This document shows positions 23,550-35,131 of a DNA stretch of 64,000 nucleotides, in pieces; the first letter of the stretch is position 1; each line of letters starts with the position of its first letter. The position numbers and the translations under genes are program-made. Origin of the DNA: Sclerotiophoma versabilis (lineage: Eukaryota > Ascomycota > Dothideomycetes > Pleosporales > Didymellaceae); the NCBI GenBank assembly GCA_012274445.1, contig JAAROD010000004.1:1302001-1366000 (forward strand), read 5' to 3'. The notes beneath the pieces were generated by a model. That model made no database searches. It worked only from the letters and a program-made list of their open reading frames with translations, and had not been told where the DNA came from.

Positions 23550-24686
23550 ATGTGCATCTGCGTTCCTGAGTGTGGTGTATGCAAGGGACCCGATATTGCA
23601 TCAGCTGCGGTACAGTCGCCCATGAGACCTGAGGGTGCTTTGGGAGTAGTTGAGCATGCAAGATCAGCGAGGGCAGGTGCAAGCGGGTAAACGGCTTCTA
23701 TTCAATGAATTATACTGGACATCAGGTGGACGGCGCATTGCTTCGCACGTCACTCATTTCAGGAGGGAGCAGCGTTAAGGCGGCTCGACCTTGCCGGCCT
23801 AAAAATGGACAGTCCAGTGGACCCCTCTTTTTCTGCTAGTGTGTAAGACCTCTCCTGAAGGACATCGTGAAACGAGACCATTTCACATCGCCCTGAACAC
23901 CATGGCTTCCTCTCCACACACATTTCACGACCAGGGATCGCTGTGGTCACGAGATGGTTTGTTGCAGATAGCGACAACAGCAGGGTTCTCCCCATGATCT
24001 GCTCGCTACCCCTCGAAAAGGGCAGCTCGGTTTTCAGCCCAGGGCTGAGAGGTACCAGACCAGATGCGCTTGGCTAGCCGGTACCTGTGACCTATCAAAG
24101 AGTTGGAGGCTACGGAGGATTGTAGTCGTGATCTTTGACTGGACCTCTAATCGAAACAAGGAGATGAGCGCTGTTGGTGGACGACGCCCTGTCATACGAA
24201 TACGCGAATGAGCGCATTGCCAACACGCCGTAGCTTACGTTCCGTCCCTGTCGACTTGCACAACAGCTTTGCGTATTCACTAAATGTTGCCAATTGTGAT
24301 GCGCATGTTTGGCAAAGGCTCAATCACAAAACCTAACATCTCAGCTGGATGACCTACCCCCAAAAATCGATCGTCAAAGAGCTGAACGGGATGTACAGAA
24401 ACGAAATTAGGCTATACAACTAGAGTGACTACAGTACAGCTTCCAGGTTTGTATAGTAGAAAGTGAGTCTGCGTAGTCGTAAAGTCTCCCAGACCTGATC
24501 AGAACCAAGCAAAGTCTGTCTTGGTGAGTGGTTGATAGCTTTGATCTGTGAGGCTCAAAGTCGAATCCATTTCACCCTCTCATTCACCTCGACGATTTTT
24601 CTAGTTTGTGGAGGTGAGCCCAAACGTTGGAATTTTGCAATGTATATTCCTCGTTGCATCTCGTCCACGTTTACTCCTGGTACGGC
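23550..24686. other. Divergent promoter region, RA-PH gene / GT25-like gene
   Basis: 1.14 kb between diverging start codons. No coding exon or RNA gene recognised. Confidence 0.5.
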
Positions 24687-25838
24687 ATGATGTCTCAAAA
24701 GACTCGCATTGCCCTGGCAATCCTCACAGCCGTAGCCGTTACCATCCTCTTACTTCTTTACGATCGCAACCTCGTTCCTTCTCAACAACACCAAGTCCTC
24801 CCTCCAGCAAACTCAACCCTCGGCTTCGGCACGATCCTAGCCGTTTCCCGCCCGCACTCCCGACGCCAACCAGGTCTACTATGGGCGGCCGATCTGACCG
24901 ACCTCGATATCGTCATACCACCTCAATCGGAATGGACGGAAGCAGACCTGCATCTCTTCGGCCTCGACTCAGGCACTACCATCTCCAAGGGCAGCGCAAG
25001 GGCATGGCTCGGGCACCTCAACGCCCTTCGATGGTTCCTCAAAACCGAGAAAAAAACAGCGCTCATCATCGAAGACGACGTAGACTTCGACATCAGCATC
25101 CGACGCTATCAAATCCCTCTGCTCGCCTCTGCCATTCGCTATGTAGTCCAGGGTGCTTCTTCGACCCAGAACACACATGCAGCGTACTGGGGCGATGCCA
25201 ACACCTGGGACCTCTTATACCCCGGCCACTGCGACGACCTCCCACCATCCCCGTCCAACCCACTTCTCTTCCATGCTCATTCCCTGTACACCGACACCAC
25301 AGCCCCTGAGCATACGCTGCTGCACCCAGACACTTCCAACTTCCTCCGCTCCCTGCGCGTCCCAGAGTCCACACGTCTCGTGCACCGCACATTCGCCCCG
25401 TTCTGCACATTCGCATATGCTGTGAACCGGCGATCTGCGCAGAAAATCATTCAGCAGTACGCGCGGGCGAGGAGCGGTGCAAATGCGTTTGATGTGCAAC
25501 TGCTGAACGCGTGTAGTGGGGAGTTGCGGTGCTTCAGCGTGGCTCCGGAACTGTTCCATCATGTCGATGGGAGCAGTGAGATTGCAAGTGTAGACTATGG
25601 CGGCAGGAAGAGCGTAGACAAGATGCCAGGGCTGGGGAAGGGGACGTGGAATGTGCGCTGTGGAGCCCGGCATGGGCAGTTGTGGGTCGACGGGGAGAAT
25701 ATCGAGGGCAGAGAAGAGGCGAAAACCATGGTGAGGAAGATGCTGGGGAGGGGAGAGCGGGAGTGTCCGATTGACTTGGTCATGGCAGAGAGAAGCTGGA
25801 AAGGGTGCGAGTGGGGTGAGTGTGGTGCACAGTCGTGA
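24687..25838 (+). CDS. Glycosyltransferase family 25-like protein, type II membrane
   Basis: Single exon, 383 residues. A short cytoplasmic start (MMSQKTR) is followed by a membrane anchor (IALAILTAVAVTILLLL), typical of a Golgi or ER lumenal glycosyltransferase. The GT25 core shows SKGSARAWLGHLNALRWFL, then the nucleotide-sugar and metal site TALIIEDDVDFD, and later FCTFAYAVNRRSAQKIIQQY and FDVQLLN. GT25 includes LPS galactosyltransferases and collagen galactosyltransferases; the fungal branch is poorly characterised, so donor and acceptor are unknown. ATG codons at 24687 and 24690 are adjacent; the open frame further upstream lacks an ATG. Two Cys pairs near the C-terminus (RCGARHG, CEWGEC) may form lumenal disulfides. 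Confidence 0.82.
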   Translation: MMSQKTRIALAILTAVAVTILLLLYDRNLVPSQQHQVLPPANSTLGFGTILAVSRPHSRRQPGLLWAADLTDLDIVIPPQSEWTEADLHLFGLDSGTTISKGSARAWLGHLNALRWFLKTEKKTALIIEDDVDFDISIRRYQIPLLASAIRYVVQGASSTQNTHAAYWGDANTWDLLYPGHCDDLPPSPSNPLLFHAHSLYTDTTAPEHTLLHPDTSNFLRSLRVPESTRLVHRTFAPFCTFAYAVNRRSAQKIIQQYARARSGANAFDVQLLNACSGELRCFSVAPELFHHVDGSSEIASVDYGGRKSVDKMPGLGKGTWNVRCGARHGQLWVDGENIEGREEAKTMVRKMLGRGERECPIDLVMAERSWKGCEWGECGAQS

Positions 25839-26204
25839 GACTTGAGAAGCGCTACGGTGTAGCCAAGATGGAGGAGGCTCGCATATGGTCGTAAAGCTGA
25901 TGTGTATAGACCTTTGGGACGTGGTGAGCTTGATGAAGACTCCAATTCCTATGTACAACTATATGCCGTCCTGTCCACCCTGAATACCATAAGGTGTCAT
26001 CGTCTGCGATCAACCGTGATCGATGAAGTCTCGAACGCCTGCTGCTATGATGTAGTTGGGAAAGTGAAAAGAGAAGGGGTATTTGAGAAGTGAAAAGAAG
26101 GGAAATACATAAGATGAGAGATGGTATGGAAGACCAACCCGCTTGGTTTTATCCAATTTGCGAATTGGTCGACCCAAAGTAGCAGGTAGCGAAGGGATGA
26201 CTTC
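25839..26204. other. Convergent 3' intergenic region
   Basis: 366 bp between the stop codons of the GT25-like gene and the F-box/LRR gene; AT-richer than its neighbours, nothing coding seen. Confidence 0.6.
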
Positions 26205-27995
26205 TCAACGCCAGAGATCGGCCCTCGAGGCACGCTTGTCGCGTCCTGCGTGGGTCATCCAGCTTGCTCGCACGCCGGGGCCACCAGGGCTCGTGCTGAG
26301 CGAGTGCGAGTGACTGTGACCGAAGCCACCAAAGCTGCCACCACCGCCACCTGCTGTAGGGTTTCCTGCACTTCTCGGCCGGGCATCATTATCAGTGGGA
26401 ATAGCTAGGAAACCACCAAAGCCATTGGGTACGACAATACTCTTTCGAGCATCGCCACCCCATTGTGGTCCCAAGCCCTTGTGTGCTGAATAGCTGCTGA
26501 GCGGGCGACCGCCGACCATCGATGCCCGTCTTTGTCCGGCTTCTGGAGGAATTATGGAGGTGAAAATCCAATCCAGCTCATCGAGCCCCTTCGAGAAAAC
26601 TTCGAGCGGCTGGTTGAATGAGGGTTGTGGCGCTTCGCTGAACGGTCGGATGGGAGGCGCTAAAGTAAGGATCTCTGGGAACTCAGGATCCTGAACGTAC
26701 AGCTGACGCAGTCCCGGAAGGCTGTTGGACAACAAGGATCTGGCCAGATACTGGTAGTATGAGGCACCGGGTGAATAGATCTGGTTTGTCGAGTTCGCGA
26801 TGACCTCGTAATGGAGTTTGCGCAGAGTATAGGACTCCAGTGGTGGCAGAGGGTCCAAAGGCAACGATGCCGAGACTGTCGCGTTGTACTCGAGTGTTCT
26901 CAGGTTCGATGCGGCCCTCAGGATAGTATGCAGATCTGCGGCAGTGATTCCGTTGCAGTTCTTGATGATGAGCGTCTTCAGCCTAGCGGCACACATGTGG
27001 TTGGAAAGGTACTGCACCAGGCCTTGTGCGGTTACACCATGTACCTTCTCCATCTTCAGCGTCTCCAATGGCGGGAACGGCGGTAGGCCAGGCGCATCGT
27101 GAAAGAAGGAGTCGTTCATCCAAGCGCCGCCCGTCACTGTGAGCTGGCTCAGTTGAGGGAGCATACCAAAGACCTGCCTTATTGTGCTCGGTTCGACGCG
27201 CAGCTTGTTCAGCTCTACCACCCGCAGCTCCTGCCAATAGCCATGAAGCAACGACTCCAACGACTGCTCTCCACCCTCGTTGTACTTCATCTTTTTGATG
27301 TGCGGGCAGCGCGCCTGAAGCTCCTGTCGCAGCAATTGACACGACTGGTCGCCGCTGTAGAAGCCGTCAGGAAGGTCAATGTAGTCGAGGTTCGGGCAGC
27401 CTGACACGAGGCGTGCGAGGTCGGCCTTGCAAGACTCGCGGGTCATGTACGGCAGCTTGACGAAGCGCACGCGCTGGCCAAGGTGCTGGTTGCCACGCAC
27501 GCTGTTGCTCAGCATCTGCAGGCGCACGGTGGGGACATCCTCCTGGTCGCCATTGCGTGACTTGCGCCTCCGCTGGTCGGCGTAGATCTCCTCGAGCTCG
27601 CAGTAGTGGACGGCGTCGATGCGGATGCTGTTGTAGCTACAGCATGTTAGTCCGGGCGCCGCAGGGGATGCCATGGCGCAAACTCACAGCAGGCCAGCAG
27701 CTATGCCGTACCACGACCGTCTGGTCAGGGCGCAGTGGGCCAGATCGCGCATGTCGCAGTTCATGCAGCCGTCGTTCCCGCTGTCCTCGCTGCCATCGAG
27801 CGTGTCGTCGGTCGAGTGGGGACAGACCTCCTCGAAGATGCGGCGCAGCACCTTCTCCGGCAGGCGCGTTGTCTGGTCCGGCCCATGGTATTCGTACGTC
27901 GCAGGGGAGTAGTAGTCGTTGCGTGGCACGCGGAGGTCCACGCTTTTCTTGGGAGTCGACGACTTCTTCCTAGAGAAGCGCTTGAACCAGCCCAT
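26205..27995 (-). CDS. F-box/leucine-rich-repeat-like protein
   Basis: Exons 27995-27688 and 27636-26205; 579 residues. After a basic start (MGWFKRFSRKKSSTPKK) comes an F-box-like segment TRLPEKVLRRIFEEVCPHST ... LAHCALTRRSWYGIAAGLLYNSI, interrupted by an acidic insertion (DDTLDGSEDSGNDGC). The middle carries irregular leucine-rich repeats with the fungal LRR pattern (LVSGCPNLDYIDLPDGF, LETLKMEKVHGVTAQGL, RLKTLIIKNCNGITAADLHT). The C-terminus is Gly/Ser/His-rich and disordered. F-box proteins recruit substrates to SCF ubiquitin ligases via Skp1; the LRR part would select the substrate, which is unknown. The 51-bp intron falls inside the F-box, splitting the codon for the second Leu of GLL. 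Confidence 0.8.
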
Positions 27996-29746
27996 GATGC
28001 CAGATCTAGACAGTCAATCAGCCGTGTATAAATTTGTGGACGCCCAGGCTCGCGTCAGGGCAATTCGGGGTGCTGCGACAAAGTACGCGGGGTAGAAATA
28101 GTGCAGGAGCTACTCACGACCCTCGCTCCGCGGCTTGTGGACCCTGTTTGAAACGCCGCGACATGTCCAGATCAGGGCGATGAATACCGGTAACGCGCCC
28201 GATGACAAAGACAGCAAATTGGAGGGTGGAGGTAGTCAGTGGGTTCTCGCAAAGAGTGCAGTTCGGTCATGGAGCCCGCTCAGTGCGGCGTAGTCTTCGC
28301 GTTTAAGGGGCATATTGCGGCCTCGCCAACGGGACAAAGCCAACACCGAGCAGACGTGCACGAATTGAGCATGGTCACAACTAGCCCGGTAGGACGTGTC
28401 AGCAAGGCGGTTGAGCATCCTATCACCGGCCCAGCAGAGAGCGAGTGAAATGCAGATCTGCGGTGCCGGACACAAGCAACAAAGAATGGACGAACATCTT
28501 GCGCCGCGTGTGGCTGCGGGGAAGACGCGTGCCAGGGGTAGCAACAACTGACGGCGAGGGAACCGTTGAACGGGAGGCTTCGTCAAGGCGGAACAGCGTC
28601 TCAGCACCTCTCCTGCGTATTTATAGATCTGCGCGTGGACGTCACTCAACTCAACGTGGAAGTGAATCAGATCTGTCTCTGCACGGACGACGTTCAGCTG
28701 CACTGTTGCCATATGGCCAGTCGAGGGCGTTGCGAGCGTGAGAGCAGGCCACTGTCCACGGTATGCACAACAGCTGCATAAGGAGTACGCTGGCAACATA
28801 GTCGCCAAAGGGCAGCAGGGAACTACTCGACAATGATGCGTGGACGTCTGGCGCGGCGCGTCCTAGTGGCACCCTGCAATGCAATGTTGTGTGTCCGGGT
28901 GCGGCGTGGAGGACAGCAGCCTTCAGCTTGAGCAGGCAGCGACAATGAGGGTTGCAGACTGGTCTCAATCCAATACTTGAGTGGAGGCACCGCGTCGCAC
29001 AGCGGAGGCGAGCACACGCGAGAGTGTTCAACAGACGCGTGCGCTGCTCAATGAGAGGCGCTGTGGTGGTTTCAGATGCCAATCGAGAACGGGCAGCTTC
29101 GCCGAGCGTCCTGTCGCCGGCCGCTAAACCGCTACCCGCCTGCAGGCCGCCTCGAGACTGGAACTGGGAGCATGGAGAAGATGCGGTTTGTAGATGCCAT
29201 GTGCGAGTGTGTGAGGTAGGGACCCGTTGCAGGAACCAGATAGAGGGCCATGAGACCCCTCGGAGGGGCAGAGGCACCGCGAGAAGACAGATTTTCATAA
29301 CACGACGTTCAACTGCTCCGGCATTGCAGGACCGCACAGATCTCGTCGAACTCGCCAAGTCCCATGTCTGGCGCTGAGAGCGCGTTAGCTCCTCCATCCA
29401 CATCAAGAAATCTTCTGATGAACACTCGCACGGAGCTGCTATCTCCCCTACCGCATCTCCGACCAGCTGTCTCATCTCACCTGGAGACTCTTTGCCCTGT
29501 CTCGTCTCTGTCCCCAGAGACTCGACCCACCCACCTCACCTCCGAAGCTTGAAGCTCCCCTCATCAGGTGTTCCCCATTCACCTGCCCGCTGACGTCCGC
29601 GCGCCTTCCCTCCACATCCAGACCCAAACAAACGCTCCTTCCTCCCACCTTTGCCCGACGTCAGCCCGCAGCTGAGTGCAGCAACGGCCACAGGCAACAA
29701 ATTGAAACGATAACAGAGCAGCTGGCCCCCTCAGCGTACTGTGATC
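27996..29746. promoter_or_regulatory. Large divergent intergenic region
   Basis: 1.75 kb between the F-box/LRR start and the Nrp1-like start. The right 380 bp (about 29370-29746) is pyrimidine-rich on the plus strand, like a strong fungal promoter and 5' leader. TATA-like sequences occur near 28024 (plus) and 28618 (minus), but neither is close to a called start. A 274-codon open frame on the minus strand (28651-29475) has no recognisable domain and was not called. Confidence 0.45.
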
Positions 29747-31694
29747 ATGGCCTCCCAACCGACCCCCACGCCTCAGGCACCAAACCTCGACCGCTATGTC
29801 GTGATACACGTTGCTACGACGTGTGATGAGCATGGCGTCTATGTCACTAAGGACTCCGCTGAGGTCATCGAGCTTGGTTGGATCCTGCTGGACGCAAAGT
29901 CCTGCGAAGAGGTACCGCTTCCACCACGTCCGCCATTGCGCCCGCAGCTGCTAATGCATGTCGTCAGCTTCACCGTGAGAGCGTCCTTGTGAAACCCGTC
30001 AACACTCCCATTACTGCGTTGTGCAGTAAGTTGTCCTCCCCTCACAGTCCTGCTCCGCAATTGGCTGACGTATACCTGCAGCAAGCTTGACCACCCTGAC
30101 CTGGGACCAGGTCCGCAATGCTGGCTCCTTCAGGGATGCCATCAACCGGTTCGATACCTTCGCACAGGAGCACATCCTCCCCAAGAATTACGAATTCGCT
30201 TTCGTGACGCTCGACTCATGGGACCTGCGTGTCCAGTTGCCCCGTGAGGCCCGCGACAAGGCCGTTGTCCTGCCTCCCTACCTCCAACACTCTCGCACAT
30301 TTGACCTGCGTACCGAGTACCAGCGTTGGCAGGCACACCACCCAGAGTCACTGCCATTCGGTTCGAGTGCTCTGACCAACATTTGTGCCGCCCTTGAGGT
30401 TGAGCCCGTGCAGTCGTCCGCTCCCATCAAGCATAACCTTCCCTTCCACCTACAGGCACTTGCTCCCGCCTCGCCAAGGCGGGCTATGGAAGAGGCCGTC
30501 ACCCTTGCCAGAGTACTTCGTGGTCTTATCCGCAAGAGTCAGCCGCCTCAAGAACACCCCGACGTGCTTACCAAGCCAATGGACGCTCGCGCAGACGTTC
30601 GTGCCTTCCTTTCGGAGCGCAGCAAGGTTCTTCACATGAGCGGTCTTCCTCACGACACCACTCAATCCGAACTCGAAAGTTGGTTTACTCAGTTTGGCGG
30701 TCGTCCGATTGCCTTCTGGACACTGCGTACCCCAGATCAGCACAAGCCCACTGGCACCGGCTTTGCAATCTTCTCCTCCCACGAAGAAGCTGCCGAGAGT
30801 CTCTGCATGAACGGCCGCGCTCTCAACGAGAAGGCCATCGAGGTCTCACCTTCATCCAGCCGTGTTCTTGATCGTGCCGCAGAGATCATCACCCCGTTTC
30901 CGCCAAGTAAGAATAGGCCTCGTCCGGGTGACTGGAACTGCCCTTCGTGCGGTTTCTCCAACTTCCAGCGTCGTACTGCATGCTTCCGCTGCTCGTTCCC
31001 GGCCATGCAGCAGGGACCTCAGGGTGGTGATCCCATGGGTTACGGTGGTTACGGCTACGGTCACCCTGGTATGATGGGCCCTCCTCAGCACCACATGGGC
31101 GGCCATGGCCACGGTCACGGCATGGGCGGTGGTCACATGCGTGGAGGTACTGGCGTGGTTCCTTTCCGTGCCGGTGACTGGAAGTGCGGCGAGAATGGCT
31201 GCGGCTACCACAACTTCGCCAAGAACACGGCCTGTCTGCGCTGCGGTGCGAGCCGCGCGGGAGCTGCCGTTGTCGCTGATAGCGCCTTCCCTTCGCCCAT
31301 GGATACACCATCAAGCTTCGGTATGGGTCCTCCATCCATGGGCGGTACTCCTGGTGCTGGTCACTACGGTCCTGCTGGCTACGCCCAGGGCGGATTTCCT
31401 CCTCAGCAGTACGGTGGACCACCGAGCCAGTATGCTTTGCCCTCAGGTATGGGCGCCGCTAGCCCGTACCCTCCGATGGGCGCGCAGTACTCTCAGAATG
31501 GCGGCATGCACTCTACTCCTTTCGACAGCCGTTCTGCAGAAGCTGCCTTCAGCGCAGCTGATCCATACCCCAACCAGGGTGCTCCCAACGGTGGCGGAGA
31601 CCCTTTCTCTTTCCTTTCCACCGGCTTCAACTCGCTGTCGATGAACGATGACCGTCGTAACGCCTCAAATTCGGCTAACAAGTCACCGGCGTAA
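29747..31694 (+). CDS. Nrp1-like RNA-binding protein: degenerate exonuclease fold, RRM, two RanBP2 zinc fingers
   Basis: Exons 29747-29911, 29968-30025 and 30082-31694; 611 residues. Residues about 17-160 follow the DEDDh 3'-5' exonuclease fold (AEVIELGWILLDAKSCEELH, NTPITALCTSLTTLTW created by splicing), but the first acidic motif DxE is replaced in YVVIHVATTCDE, so nuclease activity is unlikely. An RRM spans about 257-331 (KVLHMSGLPHDTTQSELESW ... GTGFAIFSSHEEA). Two RanBP2-type zinc fingers follow at about 356-379 (GDWNCPSCGFSNFQRRTACF) and 437-464 (GDWKCGENGCGYHNFAKNTA). Both bind single-stranded RNA in known proteins. The rest is Gly/His/Pro-rich and disordered. Architecture matches the yeast Nrp1 / fungal ARP group of stress-granule proteins, by inference cytoplasmic. 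Confidence 0.88.
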
Positions 31695-33565
31695 GCTACT
31701 CGTATATAAGGTATCACATCTGCATCCTTGGATCTTGCACAAGCGATTTGGTATGGGACGGTTTTTTTCGGACAGGCTGGCGCTGGCAAGATTGAATTCG
31801 GGGAGTTCGTCGTTCAGAAATGGTTAAGATCTTGTGGCATTTGCGGGCTACCTGGCATGGAAACGGGTCGGTGTGCGTATAGACTGGGAACTTCAAGCGA
31901 TGGAGTTTGATACCTTTAGCGGACAGTGGTGTTCCGGGACGGATCTGCAACAAAAGCCGGACAGGACAAAAGTACAGGCTCGGTTCTGCGGCGGTAACAG
32001 GGGTTGGTTGGAGCTTTGGATCTGTCAGTCCGTCCTTTTTTCTTTGGCTTTTCGTCTTTGTGCGTTTCTCAATTTTCCGGCTACTTGCAAGTTGAATCTC
32101 AAAATTCTCTTGTATGCTATTCGACATCTCGTTCCTTTTGATTTGCTGGCATAGCGCGGTGGGTGGTAGCGAGGCGCTGGAAGGATATCGGTTCCTTGGT
32201 CGGTCATTCAACATTCTTCCGTTCTCGGTTTCAGCTTGCCTTGCGATGTCTTATGGTGACTGCTCAGATCTTCATCTCCGCGCTTCAAGAAGCTGCGTGT
32301 CAAGCGCCGTCATATGATATCCCATTGACTGTACCACTGCATCTCTCCGCTTGCTTGCCGCTGTTCTTCGTCATCATCTTCGTGCATTCTCTGCTCTTCA
32401 AATTGCCACAAAAGTACACAAACATGTAGAAAAATGTACCAACTAGAATGTTGAACTATGTACGACTTCTACACGTCCTGCTGTAGTGTTGTTGTTGTTC
32501 GATCGTGGAGGGTTGTGGGGGATTAGGTGGGAAACGATTGTGGAAAGCATTATCGACCTTGGTACCGGCGATTTGGCCATACACCACGGTCACAACCGAG
32601 TCCAGAAAGAGAAACGCATATGTCCCCCCTCTTGTGAACTATGGCTGACATGTTTTCATCTGAACAGCCTCCATTCGACAATTGCACAAATACCAATCTT
32701 CGCCTCATCGGCCTTTGCAGGCAGCTATCCTGCCTACGACAAACAACCAGCAACCTGTAGTTTCAGAATAGAGTCGTCGAACACGGAACTACCAAAGTCT
32801 TCTTATGAAAAGAAGAAGAGAATTTAAGGATGGACCATTGGCCTGTATCTTGACGCGATTTCCATGGTACGTGGGATAGTGGTACCACTGCTCGACAGCT
32901 TGTACCAATGGGCAGGCAGACAAATCCCTCTTTAAGCCGAGAGTTGTTTCAAAGCACCAAAACTTGCGGGGTCTTTCAAACGGCAATTAAAGCTCCTTCT
33001 GGTTTCGAGTACTGAGCATTTTGTTATGTACATTCCAGAATGAGGGTGATGCCAAGATTTCACCGCTTCCGGTTCGACCTCGACGACAATTTGAGAACAC
33101 CACACTTGCACTGTCTTGAGATTCGGTGTCCCCACTGCTCTAAAACCTCAATGTTATTCATCATAAGTAAGCCGTGTCGTCTCGTATTTGCCATGATGCA
33201 TGACGATCCTTGCGCTTAGTAAGACGCCTACCAAGACGCCTTTCGTTACTTCGGCTGGAACTGAACTATGTATGTCTCAAGATAGAATAAGTCAAGCGTA
33301 CGAATGCGGTCTGCCAAGATGGAAGCCCAGTTATGAAGTGCTTCACATCTGCTGCTCTGCGAGCATGCGATAAGGTTCGCAACTTTCATTATTCGCTTCA
33401 TGGAGTAGTGCTATCCATATACTAGGCCAGCCTTCGAAACCACGACAATAGTCAACGTGATTCACAGATTTCATGAGCTGAATCTCAACATCACACACTT
33501 CCCAGTGAGCTGAACGGCTATAAAGGGTCTTGGCTAAGGAGAATCAGATAGGTTTCGAGGCGGTC
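31695..33565. other. Intergenic region downstream of the Nrp1-like gene
   Basis: 1.87 kb, containing the 3' UTR of the Nrp1-like gene and the promoter of the MNN2-like gene. Short open frames on both strands look random. A GGTTCGACC string near 33070 resembles a tRNA B box but no cloverleaf surrounds it. Confidence 0.5.
33519..33524 (+). promoter_or_regulatory. TATA-like box upstream of the MNN2-like gene
   Basis: TATAAA within CGGCTATAAAGGG, only 42 bp before the ATG at 33566. If used, the 5' leader would be very short. Confidence 0.35.
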
Positions 33566-35131
33566 ATGCAGATTTCAAACACCTCCACGGTGCTGCGACT
33601 TCTGTCTATACCCGTTATTCTTATTATCTACTACATTTTCATGGATGCGCGGAACCACGTCAATACAACTCACTCTAGGCTATCCCTGTGGGCTAACACG
33701 AACGCTCCTGTGTCATTTCGCACAAGTTCCGCCACCACGAGCTCTTTGAACCTGACTGAGACGAAGTCAACTTTCAGTTCCGAGGTAAAGGATTTCTGGA
33801 AAGACCTTGCTCTTGTGTTGGAAGACGCGCGACCTCTTTGTCCATCCATACGAGTCGAAGATGGTCACCCGACAAATCTGGAGACTACGTTTGAGCCTCT
33901 GCATACGTCCAAAACCCCTCCTGCAAGATTTATCGACTTCACTGAGAAGCACGAGACTGCGTTGTTGAGATCCCACCACCTGATGCGTACTTCCTCGCAA
34001 CATCTTTCATCGCGTCTCGTATTCTCCCAAGGCGGGCAAGGGATCGTCACAACTGCAAATGCAAAATACATGCCCATACTCTTAGTATCACTCCGCTTGC
34101 TGCGGAGGACCGGCTGCCAGCTACCCGTAGAGGTATTCATAGACAACTGGACCAAGTACGACCCGATCATCTGCGAGTCCGTTCTCCCTTCTCTGAACGC
34201 AGCTTGCGTAGTTCTTTCCGAGATATACGCCACCGTCCGGAACATTCGCCAACCTACAAGCTACCAATTCAAGCTCTTCGCAATCCTTTTCTCATCCTTT
34301 CAACACGTACTTTTTCTCGACAGCGACGCCTTTCCTGCTCACGACCCCACGGATCTCTTCACATCTCCTCCTTACACAACACATGGCCTTGTCGTCTGGC
34401 CCGACCTCTTCGGTCTCACAATCTCCGAACACTACTACCATATAGCCTCAATTCCCTACGAGTCTCTATCTTCCCGGCCTTCGACTGAGAGCGGTGTTGT
34501 TCTGCTCGATAAAGGAAAACATCGCGAGTCTCTCTTGATGATGGTATATTACAACTACTACGGCCCAGACTACTACTACCCACTCCTCTGCCAAGGTTCA
34601 CATGGGGCTGGGGATAAAGAGACTTTTGTGCAAGCGGCGATGGCTGTTGACGCACCTTGGTATCAAGTCAAGACCGGTGTAGCAGGCTTGGGGTACTTCG
34701 AAGATGGAGACTACCGGCTGAGCGGATTAGCGCAGATGGATCCGAGGAGTGACTTTTTATACAAAGCGCCAAGTAAGAGTCACGCTCACCCCAGTGATCG
34801 GTGGGAGGTCGCCGACATCCAAGATGGTGACGAAGTGCTTGTGAGGCCGAAGCCAATGTTTGTACATCAGAATATGCACAAACTAGATCCTGCACGGATA
34901 TTGTTGATGGATGGAACGACGGCAAAGACAAACAACGGCAACTACAATCGTATGTGGGGTGATCTGAAGGGAAGTGTTGAGATGTTTAGCTATGATATCG
35001 AGAGACGGGTTTGGGAGATCATTGTTGAGGAAGGGTGTAGAGCTCATACAGAGAGCGATATTTGCGTGAATCTCCAGGAGTACTTTGTCGAGGTTTTTGG
35101 GGCGGTGGACAGCACCGATAGTGGAATGTAG
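33566..35131 (+). CDS. MNN2/TTP1-type alpha-1,2-mannosyltransferase-like protein (GT71)
   Basis: Single exon, 521 residues, type II topology: MQISNTSTVLRLL, membrane helix LSIPVILIIYYIFMD, then a lumenal stem and catalytic domain. The Mannosyl_trans3 core is recognisable: QGIVTTANAKYMPILLVSL, LPVEVFIDNW, SYQFKLFAILFSSFQHVLFL then the metal-binding DSD, VVWPDLFGLTIS, STESGVVLLDKGKH, and GAGDKETFVQAAMA. Such enzymes add alpha-1,2-mannose branches to N-glycan outer chains or cell-wall mannan in the Golgi, with GDP-mannose as donor; the exact linkage is inferred from the family. The open frame upstream of 33566 has no ATG. The surrounding DNA is gene-poor, and the gene has long intergenic regions on both sides. 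Confidence 0.87.
   Translation: MQISNTSTVLRLLSIPVILIIYYIFMDARNHVNTTHSRLSLWANTNAPVSFRTSSATTSSLNLTETKSTFSSEVKDFWKDLALVLEDARPLCPSIRVEDGHPTNLETTFEPLHTSKTPPARFIDFTEKHETALLRSHHLMRTSSQHLSSRLVFSQGGQGIVTTANAKYMPILLVSLRLLRRTGCQLPVEVFIDNWTKYDPIICESVLPSLNAACVVLSEIYATVRNIRQPTSYQFKLFAILFSSFQHVLFLDSDAFPAHDPTDLFTSPPYTTHGLVVWPDLFGLTISEHYYHIASIPYESLSSRPSTESGVVLLDKGKHRESLLMMVYYNYYGPDYYYPLLCQGSHGAGDKETFVQAAMAVDAPWYQVKTGVAGLGYFEDGDYRLSGLAQMDPRSDFLYKAPSKSHAHPSDRWEVADIQDGDEVLVRPKPMFVHQNMHKLDPARILLMDGTTAKTNNGNYNRMWGDLKGSVEMFSYDIERRVWEIIVEEGCRAHTESDICVNLQEYFVEVFGAVDSTDSGM

Noticed and set aside
28651..29475. 274-codon minus-strand frame in the large intergenic region
   Set aside because: Cys/Arg/Ser-rich without hydrophobic pattern or domain; composition of a chance frame in GC-rich DNA.
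33060..33090. GGTTCGACC string resembling a tRNA B box
   Set aside because: No A box at the right distance and no acceptor stem could be paired.
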